Below the pieces are notes generated by a model. It saw only the letters and a list, made by a program, of their open reading frames with translations. It made no database searches and was not told the DNA's origin. Below, one piece after another: positions 7,717 to 14,547 of a stretch of DNA of 20,689 bases. Numbering within the stretch: the stretch's first letter is position 1; each line of letters starts with the position of its first letter. Location of the stretch: assembly GCA_002317385.1 (NCBI GenBank), contig DCJH01000038.1, positions 1 to 20,689 on the forward strand, read 5' to 3'. The translations under genes and the position numbers were made by a program. The DNA comes from Prevotella sp. UBA1705. GTDB lineage: Bacteria > Bacteroidota > Bacteroidia > Bacteroidales > Bacteroidaceae.

Positions 7717-7779
7717 GCTTTTTCATCCTGCTTTGATGATGGCATGGTTGTCCCCAATTTTCCATCTCTACTTCATCAG

Positions 7780-7848
7780 TTCACGATTCCTACCTTTTCG
7801 CCTTGCCTTGAGGCCCTAATCGCCCTGCGAAAAGGTAGTAATCGCGAG
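7780..7848. repeat. Long inverted repeat, 18/20 matched arms
   Basis: CACGATTCCTACCTTTTCGC at 7782-7801 is matched by GCGAAAAGGTAGTAATCGCG at 7827-7846. The arms agree at 18 of 20 positions and a perfect 12-bp inner block. A T-A and then a G-T pair extend the stem by two. The 25-base loop contains the small stem GCC-TTGA-GGC. No T-run follows on either strand, so it is not an obvious terminator. Confidence 0.8.
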
Positions 7849-7961
7849 ACGATTCGGTACTCATCCTCGGACGGTCATTACCGCGTTGTTCTTATATCGT
7901 ATAATGATTTGATTATCAGCAGAATAGTTCTTTCAGTGCATCTGGCCATCCTGTCCATATT

Positions 7962-8160
7962 GTGTAGTACTTTTCTCTCACAGACTTTCACAGAACTCTA
8001 CAGACCCAGCAACGGAATATCTCAGAGTTCTCTTGCCATAAATGCCATAAAGTGCAATTTTTCCTTGCATGGCTTCTGCTATCCGCAAAATCATAATACT
8101 TCTGATCGGTATATTTTCTCTGTGAGAGTCCGTGAAGGTCTGTGTGAGATAAAACTACAC
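7962..8160. repeat. 199-bp element with imperfect inverted ends and 10-bp phased repeats, MITE-like
   Basis: The ends are GTGTAGT (7962-7968) and ACTACAC (8154-8160), exact inverse copies. Inside each end lie three 10-bp units in a row. On the left (7976-8005) they are TCTCACAGAC, TTTCACAGAA and CTCTACAGAC. On the right (8120-8149) they are CTGTGAGAGT, CCGTGAAGGT and CTGTGTGAGA. The left set is close to the reverse complement of the right set. The interior has no coding potential that I can support. Terminal inverted repeats around a short non-coding core suggest a MITE-like element. No target-site duplication was recognised. Confidence 0.6.
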
Positions 8161-8247
8161 TTTGTGTGAACTTCCGCGCCTTCTGAATACGCCGGAGGGT
8201 TCAGTCTCTTCCGTGTGTTCTGTTGTGGGGATAAAAAGAGATGATGC

Positions 8248-8276
8248 AAAAAAAAGCCCATCAGAAAGGAGTGGGC
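8248..8276 (-). terminator. Intrinsic terminator of the helicase gene
   Basis: On the reverse strand GCCCA (8276-8272) pairs with TGGGC (8260-8256) around an 11-base loop, then a run of eight T (8255-8248) follows. It begins right after the helicase stop codon. Confidence 0.8.
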
Positions 8277-8277
8277 A

Positions 8278-10035
8278 TTAGTCTTGCAAAGCTTTGATTC
8301 TCCGTTGTGCCTCGGCGAGGTCGGGACACAGATCGAGGGCCTTCTGATAGTTGCGCAGGGCGGCCTCGGTCATGCCCTCGTGCTCGCATTCCTTGCCCAT
8401 GACGAGATATTCCACGGCCAGTTTCTTGAGGTATTTGTCGCGCTCGGCAGCCTCTGTCCTGAGCTTCTCGATGGTCTGTTGCTGGGCGTTGATGATGTTG
8501 AGCTTGCGGCGGATGTACCGTTTGGGCACCGGCTTCTCGATGTCGTAGCGGCTGTGGATGGCCAGGAAGAAGGCGTCGAGCGCGGCTTGCATGTCGCCCT
8601 TGTCGAAGGCTTTCACGGCATCCCAATACTCCTTGTCGGCCTTCGACTGCTTCAATGCCGTGGAGATGACGGCCTGATTGTTGTAGCCCTCGGCAAAGCG
8701 CGCCACCTCGGTATGCACGAAAATGTCGTTGCGGCGCAGTGGTTCGGTGAGCGTAATGCCTTCGAGCGAGGTGCAGCGCGACAGGGCCACATAGGTCTGG
8801 CCGGCTGCAAACACGCCCCCCGTGAAGTCTATCTTGACATGGTTGAACGTGAGGCCCTGGCTCTTGTGCACGGTGATGGCCCACGCCAAGCGGATGGGAT
8901 ACTGCGTATAGGTGCCCAGTTCTTTCTCCTCAATCTTGTTTTCCTTGCTGTTGAACGTGTATTTCACGTTGCTCCACACCTCTCGCTCCACATCAAACTC
9001 CTTGCCCTCCTCGGTGCGGATATACACAAATCCGTTGTCTTCATCAAATCCCACGACAGTGCCCAGCGTGCCGTTGACCCACCGGTGGTTGATATCGTTT
9101 TTCACAAACAGCACCTGTGCTCCCGGTTTGAGGAGCAGTTCCTGTGGCGTGGGGAGCGACGACTCTGGAAATTCGCCCCTGATGGTGCCCTCAAAGGTGG
9201 TGGGCTCGCCCGGCAATGCCTCCAGATGGCGGGTGTTGATGTCGTCTACGGTGTCGCGACGGGTAGACAGCGTGATGGCCAGTGGGGTGCCCTGGCCCTC
9301 AGCCTGCTGCTTGGAGGGTAGGGCGTCGTGAGCGGAAACCTGATGATTGAGCAGGGCGAGGTCGGCATCCGACACCTGCGACACGCGGATGTTGTCGAGT
9401 ATGCGGATGAAGTTGGGGTCGCTCTGGCGGTACACTTTCTTCAGTTCGATAGACACAAGCTGCATTTCGCCGAACACCTTTGCATTGAAGAAGAACGACG
9501 ACGGGTAGAAGGCCTGCAGCAGCTGGCGGTCGTCTTCTTTCACCACGGGCTCCAGCTGATAGATGTCGCCCACCAGCAAGAGCTGCTTTCCACCGAAGGG
9601 TTCGCGCATGTTGTGGCTGTAGACGCGCAGCACTTTGTCTACAAAGTCGATAATATCTGCCCTCACCATGCTTATCTCGTCGATGATGATGAGCTCCAGT
9701 TCGCGTATAATCTTGATTTTCTCGCTATTGTATTTGAGCGTCTTTCGGATGTTGCGCGGGGAGAACTGCACGTCGTTGGGCAGCAGAGGATGGAATGGCA
9801 GCTTGAAGAAACTGTGGAGAGTGGCCCCGCCCGCGTTGATGGCCGCGATGCCGGTGGGGGCCAGAATCACGTATTTCTTGTGGGTCTGTGAGGCGATGTA
9901 GCGCAGAAAGGTCGACTTACCGGTGCCTGCCTTTCCGGTGAGGAAGAGCGAGCGCCGGGTAAACTGGATAATCTGGAGGGCGTGTTGAAACTCCTCGTTA
10001 TCGGTGTCGAGCCTGATTTCTGGGTCTTGGGCCAT
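8278..10035 (-). CDS. Pif1/Dda-like superfamily 1 DNA helicase with a TPR-like C-terminus
   Basis: ATP-driven 5'-3' type DNA helicase of the Pif1/RecD-like group. From the chosen start it has 585 residues. Walker A GKAGTGKS is at residues 34-41, followed by APTGIAAINAGGATLHSFF (motif Ia region), Walker B with IIIDEISM, GDIYQLEPV, and the UvrD_C_2-type end IRLAWAITVHKSQGLTF with YVALSRCTSLEGI. After the helicase core come about 130 extra residues, charged and helical, ending in a TPR-like repeat (AALRNYQKALDLCPDLAEAQ). The ATG at 10033-10035 (MAQDPEIRL) is preferred. An upstream ATG at 10077 sits inside a perfect hairpin, and the 14 added residues do not look family-like. It is the last gene of the leftward run, with a terminator directly after it. 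No partner gene indicates a specific role. Confidence 0.92.
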   Translation of the reverse strand: MAQDPEIRLDTDNEEFQHALQIIQFTRRSLFLTGKAGTGKSTFLRYIASQTHKKYVILAPTGIAAINAGGATLHSFFKLPFHPLLPNDVQFSPRNIRKTLKYNSEKIKIIRELELIIIDEISMVRADIIDFVDKVLRVYSHNMREPFGGKQLLLVGDIYQLEPVVKEDDRQLLQAFYPSSFFFNAKVFGEMQLVSIELKKVYRQSDPNFIRILDNIRVSQVSDADLALLNHQVSAHDALPSKQQAEGQGTPLAITLSTRRDTVDDINTRHLEALPGEPTTFEGTIRGEFPESSLPTPQELLLKPGAQVLFVKNDINHRWVNGTLGTVVGFDEDNGFVYIRTEEGKEFDVEREVWSNVKYTFNSKENKIEEKELGTYTQYPIRLAWAITVHKSQGLTFNHVKIDFTGGVFAAGQTYVALSRCTSLEGITLTEPLRRNDIFVHTEVARFAEGYNNQAVISTALKQSKADKEYWDAVKAFDKGDMQAALDAFFLAIHSRYDIEKPVPKRYIRRKLNIINAQQQTIEKLRTEAAERDKYLKKLAVEYLVMGKECEHEGMTEAALRNYQKALDLCPDLAEAQRRIKALQD

Positions 10036-10068
10036 GCCGTGTGGGGTAGGGTTGATACTGAAAATGTG

Positions 10069-10109
10069 AAATCGCATGTATCCGTCGACGGTCAGGATAC
10101 ATGCGATTT
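10069..10109 (-). terminator. Perfect 15-bp hairpin between the penicillin-binding protein and helicase genes
   Basis: AAATCGCATGTATCC (10069-10083) is the exact reverse complement of GGATACATGCGATTT (10095-10109), with an 11-base loop that contains the palindrome GTCGAC. It starts 10 bp after the penicillin-binding protein stop codon. The stem ends in TTT on the exit side, then CACATTTTC, so the T-run is interrupted. It may be a terminator, an attenuator or an mRNA-stabilising structure. Confidence 0.7.
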
Positions 10110-10119
10110 GCCTATGGTC

Positions 10120-12657
10120 TTAAAGGTTATCGAAGTTGACTTCCTCCGTGTTCTGCTTCTTTTTCTCTTTTTTCACTTCCGGAGCCGTATTCGATTTGTT
10201 GTCGCCCGGTGCCTGGTTGCGGTCTATCGGATTGCCCTCGTCGTCGAGGATAATCTCCTCCTGACTCACAATGTTGGTGGTGTCGCGGTGGGTGGTGTCC
10301 CTTCTCACCACGGGCGTATAGCTCTGACAGATATACATATCTTGCGTGATATTGGCATCCTCGGGCTTCTTGAACTTGGCATGATACTGCTTAAATGCCG
10401 GGTCGGCCATCACGGCCTGCATGAAGTAGCCGGTGATGGGGAGAGCCGTGCGTGAGCCTTGTCCGAGCGCGCCGGTGCGGAAGTGAATGCTTCGGTATTC
10501 GCCGCCTACCCAGGCACCCGCCACCAGATTGGGTGAGACGCACATGAACCAGGCGTCGGAGTGGTTGTTGGATGTGCCGGTCTTGCCTCCAAACTCGGTG
10601 TCACGGAACTGACCCACGTATCCCCAGAGGCTCTGGCTGGTGCCGCCCGGCTCGCGCATACCGCCCTGTAGGAGCTGTTGCATGAGGAAGGCGCTCTTAT
10701 AGGGGATGACCTGCTCGGCCTGAATGCGGTCGTTGTAGACCTCATGCCCGTCTTTGTCCACAATGCGCGTCACGAGAACAGGTTCATGGTGCATGCCGTT
10801 GTTGGCCACGGTGCAGTAGGCATTGGTCATTTCGAGCAGCGTCACGTCGCTCGATCCCAGTGCTAACGAGGGCGTGTCGTCGAGTGGACTCTTGATGCCC
10901 ATGGCCTGGGCAGTGGCGATGATGCGCTTGATGCCCATCTCCTGACCGAGTCGAACGGCCACGGAGTTGATACTTTTGGCAAATGCGCTCTTCAGCGGCA
11001 TGGAGTCGCCGGAGAAACTTCCGTTGGCATTGCCGGGCGTCCAGGTGGTCATCTCGTTCTTCTTCTTGTCGAACACCTGCATGGAGATGTATTCGTCGCG
11101 ACGCTTGTCGCAGGGTGTGAGACCCTGGTTCATAGCTTCGGTGTAGACGAAGAGCTTGAACGTGGAACCGGGCTGGCGCTCAGCGGTCACCTTGTCATAC
11201 TTCCATGTCTTGAAGTCGATGTCGCCCACCCAGGCCTTCACGGCCCCGCTCTGCGGCTCCATGGCTACCATGGCGCAGTGCATGAAGGTCACCATATACT
11301 TGATGGAGTCCTCGGAGGTCATGTCCTTGGTGATGGTTCCCTTGTCGTAGTCGAAGAGCTTCACCGGATGTTTCCACTCCTTGTAGTAGTAACGGATGGA
11401 GTCTGGGTTGTTGGGGAAGCGTTGCTGCAAGGCCTTGTAGAATGGTAGGCGCTGAGCTATCTGGTCGATAAACATCGGGATGGGCTTGCCATTCTCATCG
11501 CGCCACGGCTCCTGGCGCAGCCAGTTGGTGTCCTGTGTGCGGTAGATATCCCAGTGATTGTTGAAGTTTTGCTGCACCTGCTTCATCTGTTTGCGTGCTG
11601 CCTCCTCGGCGTATTTCTGCATACGCGTGTCGATGGTGGTGTAGATCTTCAGACCGGAGCTATAGAGGTCGTAGCCATTCTCGTCGCACCAGGGCTTGAG
11701 ATAGTCGGCAATGGCCTGACGGAAATACATGGCTTGTCCGTCGTAATTCTCCTCCACCTTGAACTTCAGCTCTATGGGGAGCTTCTTGAGAGAGTCGCAT
11801 TGCTCTGTCGTGAGGTTGCCGTGGCGGCGCATATTGTCGAGCACGGTGTTGCGACGGGCAAGACTGTTCTTGGGATTTGTCTTGGGATTGTAGAGCGTGG
11901 TGGCCTTGAGCATGCCCACGAGCACAGCCACTTCCTGAGTGTTAAGGTTCTTGGGAGTGGTGTCGAAGTAGGTCTTGGCAGCGGTCTTGATGCCGTAAGC
12001 GTTGGAACCGAAGTCCACCGTGTTGGCATACATAGTGATGATTTGCTTCTTGTCGAATACCGTTTCGAGCTTGGTGGCTATGATCCATTCCTTGCTCTTC
12101 ACGATGAGAATCTTGAGTCCGGGTATCTTTCCAAGCAGTCCGGTAGAGTATTGCGAGCGCACACGGAACATATTTTTGGCCAATTGCTGGGTAATGGTCG
12201 ATGCTCCACGGCCGTCATGGCGCAGCACGGCATCTTTCATGGCCGACAAAATGCCCATCACATCGATGGCCATACCCCTCGGGCGACTGTAATAGCGCTC
12301 GTCTTCGGTGGCCACGAGAGCCTGGAAGAAGGCTGGGTTCACCTCCTCGTAGTTCACCGGAGTGCGGTTTTCGTTGAAATATTTGCCGATGAGCTGGCCG
12401 TCAGAGCTGTAGATCTCGGAGGCCTGAGAGGTCTGCGGGTCCATAATTCCGGAGAAATAGCCCGGACTCTTGCCGAAAAGCCAGAAGAGGTTCAGGTCTA
12501 CGGCCCCCAGATAGAGGATGAATGCCACAATACATGACACGAAAGCCAGAAGCGTCTTGGTGTACCACGCACGGCCACGATATAGATTTCTATACCAAGG
12601 CCAGAAGTTTTTGAACTTCCGCCACATCCATACAATTACCTTTTTCAATTTTTTCAT
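10120..12657 (-). CDS. Bifunctional class A penicillin-binding protein, PBP1A type
   Basis: Polymerises glycan strands and cross-links peptides of peptidoglycan at the inner membrane. It has 845 residues. The N-terminus is short, basic and cytoplasmic, and one membrane helix spans about 35-53. The GT51 glycosyltransferase domain has E118-D119-E120 and GASTITQQLAKN (151-162). The transpeptidase domain shows all three active-site motifs: STFK (498-501, nucleophile S498), SIN (562-564) and KTG (692-694). A polar, low-complexity tail rich in lysine and asparagine ends the protein. In the first GT51 motif the usual EDxxFxxHxG reads EDERYYSRPRGM: the histidine is missing and one residue seems added. 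AAAAAGGAG lies 11 bp before the ATG, and a TAATTTTG element lies further upstream. miaA is 86 bp upstream on the same strand. Confidence 0.95.
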   Translation of the reverse strand: MKKLKKVIVWMWRKFKNFWPWYRNLYRGRAWYTKTLLAFVSCIVAFILYLGAVDLNLFWLFGKSPGYFSGIMDPQTSQASEIYSSDGQLIGKYFNENRTPVNYEEVNPAFFQALVATEDERYYSRPRGMAIDVMGILSAMKDAVLRHDGRGASTITQQLAKNMFRVRSQYSTGLLGKIPGLKILIVKSKEWIIATKLETVFDKKQIITMYANTVDFGSNAYGIKTAAKTYFDTTPKNLNTQEVAVLVGMLKATTLYNPKTNPKNSLARRNTVLDNMRRHGNLTTEQCDSLKKLPIELKFKVEENYDGQAMYFRQAIADYLKPWCDENGYDLYSSGLKIYTTIDTRMQKYAEEAARKQMKQVQQNFNNHWDIYRTQDTNWLRQEPWRDENGKPIPMFIDQIAQRLPFYKALQQRFPNNPDSIRYYYKEWKHPVKLFDYDKGTITKDMTSEDSIKYMVTFMHCAMVAMEPQSGAVKAWVGDIDFKTWKYDKVTAERQPGSTFKLFVYTEAMNQGLTPCDKRRDEYISMQVFDKKKNEMTTWTPGNANGSFSGDSMPLKSAFAKSINSVAVRLGQEMGIKRIIATAQAMGIKSPLDDTPSLALGSSDVTLLEMTNAYCTVANNGMHHEPVLVTRIVDKDGHEVYNDRIQAEQVIPYKSAFLMQQLLQGGMREPGGTSQSLWGYVGQFRDTEFGGKTGTSNNHSDAWFMCVSPNLVAGAWVGGEYRSIHFRTGALGQGSRTALPITGYFMQAVMADPAFKQYHAKFKKPEDANITQDMYICQSYTPVVRRDTTHRDTTNIVSQEEIILDDEGNPIDRNQAPGDNKSNTAPEVKKEKKKQNTEEVNFDNL

Positions 12658-12722
12658 GACGATTGATTCTCCTTTTTACCGTTTCGGAACGTTGCTGAAC
12701 CGATGGGGGAAACACAATAATG

Positions 12723-12730
12723 CAAAATTA
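12723..12730 (-). promoter_or_regulatory. Probable -7 element (TAATTTTG) of the penicillin-binding protein gene
   Basis: The reverse strand reads TAATTTTG, fitting TAnnTTTG, 65 bp upstream of the ATG and just after the end of miaA. The gene may thus have its own promoter besides read-through from miaA. No clean -33 TTTG is visible. Confidence 0.5.
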
Positions 12731-12743
12731 CGAAAATAGTCGT

Positions 12744-13643
12744 TTAAAGAGTTTGTTTGTCAATATAATTTAAGATATCTTCAAGGTTGTCGGGCGAGAA
12801 CCATTGGGTGGTGGTATCTTTTTTGAACCATGTGAGCTGTTTGCGCATGTATCGACGGGTGTTCGACTGTATCTGGCGCACTGCTTCCTCGCGGGGAATG
12901 GTGCCGTCGAAATAGGAAAACATCTCCTTATAGCCCACGGTGTTGAGGGCGTTGAGCTCACGCCGGGAATACATGGCGCGCGCTTCGTCTTCGAGTCCGG
13001 CGTCCATCATCTGAAGCACTCGTGCGTTGATGCGTTCGTAGAGTTCTTCCCGTGGGCGGTCGAGCCCAATTTTCACGATGCGGAAAGGCCGCTCCTTCTT
13101 GCTGTTGGTGCGGAACGAGGTGTAGGTCTTGCCTGTCATTTCGCAGATTTCCAATGCATGGACCACCCGACGGGGATTCTGCTTGTCGACAATCTCATAG
13201 TATTCCGGGTCTAATTGCTTAAGTTGTTCAACCATAGCAGGTAGCCCCATTTCGCTCAGGCGACGCTTCATGGTTTCCCGAGTGGTGTTGTCGATGGTCG
13301 GAATGTCGTCTATCCCGTTGCAAACGGCATCGATATACATCATCGAGCCACCACTCATTAGGGCCATGTCGTGCTCCTCAAACAGGGTGTTGAGCAGCGC
13401 GAGCACATCCTCCTCGTACATCGAGGCCGAGTAATAGTCATCAATATGGTGATTGCCCACGAAGTAATGCTTCACCCGATGCTGCTGTTCTGTGGTGGGA
13501 GCAGCCGTACCGATGGGCAGTTCGGCAAAGATTTGGCGTGAGTCTGCATTGATAATGGGAACTTGAAGATGCTTGGCCACGCGCAGGCAAAGTTCTGTCT
13601 TGCCTACCCCTGTGGGGCCGAGGATAACGAAAAGGGTCTTCAT
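12744..13643 (-). CDS. miaA: tRNA dimethylallyltransferase MiaA
   Basis: Transfers a dimethylallyl group to N6 of adenosine 37 in tRNAs that read UNN codons, which helps decoding accuracy. It has 299 residues, normal for the family. The P-loop GPTGVGKT is at residues 9-16, followed by NADSRQIF (33-40), the general-base region typical of MiaA. SGGSMMYIDAV is the counterpart of the substrate-binding GGTGLY segment. The C-terminal part has LNALNTVGYKEMFSYFDG and NTRRYMRKQLTWF, both strong signatures. The GTGLY-type segment is modified to GGSMMY. The gene follows lpxA after two terminator-like hairpins, which suggests separate transcription, but I did not find a matching promoter element in the gap. 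Confidence 0.96.
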   Translation of the reverse strand: MKTLFVILGPTGVGKTELCLRVAKHLQVPIINADSRQIFAELPIGTAAPTTEQQHRVKHYFVGNHHIDDYYSASMYEEDVLALLNTLFEEHDMALMSGGSMMYIDAVCNGIDDIPTIDNTTRETMKRRLSEMGLPAMVEQLKQLDPEYYEIVDKQNPRRVVHALEICEMTGKTYTSFRTNSKKERPFRIVKIGLDRPREELYERINARVLQMMDAGLEDEARAMYSRRELNALNTVGYKEMFSYFDGTIPREEAVRQIQSNTRRYMRKQLTWFKKDTTTQWFSPDNLEDILNYIDKQTL

Positions 13644-13682
13644 GTGGATGGCTTCGGATGGATGGGCTGTTTTCGTTGAGTC

Positions 13683-13734
13683 TTAAAAATCAAATAGTTA
13701 GAAGCTGAATTTCCGGGAATCAACTTCTAACTAT
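13683..13734 (-). terminator. Second hairpin terminator between lpxA and miaA
   Basis: ATAGTTAGAAG (13694-13704) is the exact reverse complement of CTTCTAACTAT (13724-13734). The inner sequence TTTCCGGGAA can extend the stem. On the reverse strand the hairpin is followed by TTTGATTTTTAAG, a suitable T-rich exit. Confidence 0.75.
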
Positions 13735-13749
13735 GCTGTGGTTGCTATC

Positions 13750-13773
13750 AAAAATACCGACGAAACTATCGTC
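13750..13773 (-). terminator. First hairpin terminator, overlapping the lpxA stop codon
   Basis: On the reverse strand GACGA-TAGTT-TCGTC (13773-13759) forms a short stem, flanked by CCG/CGG pairing with mismatches. GG-TATTTTTG follows. The stem includes two bases of the lpxA stop codon. Confidence 0.55.
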
Positions 13774-14542
13774 AACGGATGATTCCTCGTTGGGAAGAGG
13801 AAACAAAATCAATGATATATTGAATCTCGGGAGTAATCTGGAGATTGTTCTTGATCTCCTGAATGCCCTCCGCAATGATGCCTTTGCTGTAGAGAAGACG
13901 ATAGGCTTCATGGATAAGCTGGATGAGTTCGTTGCTGAATCCATGCCTGCGCAGACCCACTAAATTGATTCCGGCGTAGCGGATGGGCTCCTTACCGGCG
14001 ATGATATACGGTGGGATGTCCTGGCTGAATCGGCTTCCGCCCTGAATCATCACGTAGCCTCCAATCTTGCAAAACTGGTGACAGAGCACCTCTGCGCTGA
14101 TGATGGCGTTATCGTCTACGGTCACTTCGCCGGCAAACTTGGTCGAATTGCCGATGATGAGATTGCTTCCAAAGAAGCAGTCGTGGGCGATATGCATGTT
14201 CTCCATGAGCAGATTATTGCTTCCCACACGTGTCGTTCCCTTAGAGGCTGTGCCGCGCGAGATGGTCACATTCTCGCGAATGCTGTTGTTGTCGCCTATC
14301 TCGCAGATGGTCTCCTCGCCACGGAACTTCAGGTCTTGCGGCTTGGTAGACAGGCTCGCACCGGGAAATATCTCATTGCCGTTGCCGATTCGGGCACCAA
14401 CATTGATGGTAACGCTATTCTGAAGTACATTGTCATTGCCCAGAACAGTGTTCTTGTCGATATAGCAGAAAGGGCCGATAATGTTGTTATCGCCAAGTTT
14501 TGCCTCAGGATGGACAAAGGCTAAAGGACTTATCTGATTCAT
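13772..14542 (-). CDS. lpxA: UDP-N-acetylglucosamine acyltransferase LpxA
   Basis: First step of lipid A synthesis: O-acylation of UDP-GlcNAc with a hydroxyacyl-ACP, in the cytoplasm. It has 256 residues, as usual. The first 190 residues are hexapeptide repeats of a left-handed beta-helix (for example LGDNNIIGPFCYID and IGNGNEIFPGASL). The catalytic histidine equivalent to E. coli H125 is H120, in MHIAHDC. The segment MIQGGSRFSQDIPPYIIAGKEP fits the family. The C-terminal helices start near GLRRHGFSNELI. It starts 5 bp after the lpxC-fabZ stop codon, so translation is probably coupled. Two hairpin terminators follow it. Confidence 0.97.
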   Translation of the reverse strand: MNQISPLAFVHPEAKLGDNNIIGPFCYIDKNTVLGNDNVLQNSVTINVGARIGNGNEIFPGASLSTKPQDLKFRGEETICEIGDNNSIRENVTISRGTASKGTTRVGSNNLLMENMHIAHDCFFGSNLIIGNSTKFAGEVTVDDNAIISAEVLCHQFCKIGGYVMIQGGSRFSQDIPPYIIAGKEPIRYAGINLVGLRRHGFSNELIQLIHEAYRLLYSKGIIAEGIQEIKNNLQITPEIQYIIDFVSSSQRGIIR

Positions 14543-14547
14543 TCTCG

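Larger units (their letters stand above)
7717..8247. other. Convergent intergenic region without a convincing gene
   Basis: This 531-bp stretch lies between two terminators facing each other, so neither flanking transcript should cross it. An open frame that continues from 7597 through the terminator to 8169 has a TTG start and no protein-like composition, and runs through both inverted repeats listed below. I see no promoter, tRNA or known RNA. The inverted repeats are the only structure found. Confidence 0.6.

Noticed and set aside
7597..8169. 190-residue open frame after the Spy-like gene
   Set aside because: It needs a TTG start, runs through a strong terminator and two inverted repeats, and has no protein-like pattern or ribosome site.
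8284..9321. Long forward-strand frame opposite the helicase gene
   Set aside because: Shadow of the real reverse-strand gene. The translation has no recognisable domain, and the reverse frame has complete helicase motifs.
10036..10077. Upstream ATG start of the helicase
   Set aside because: It is inside a perfect hairpin, and the 14 added residues look unlike the family's short N-terminus.
11554..12537. 327-residue forward frame opposite the penicillin-binding protein gene
   Set aside because: Antisense shadow without domain signatures. All PBP motifs are on the reverse strand.
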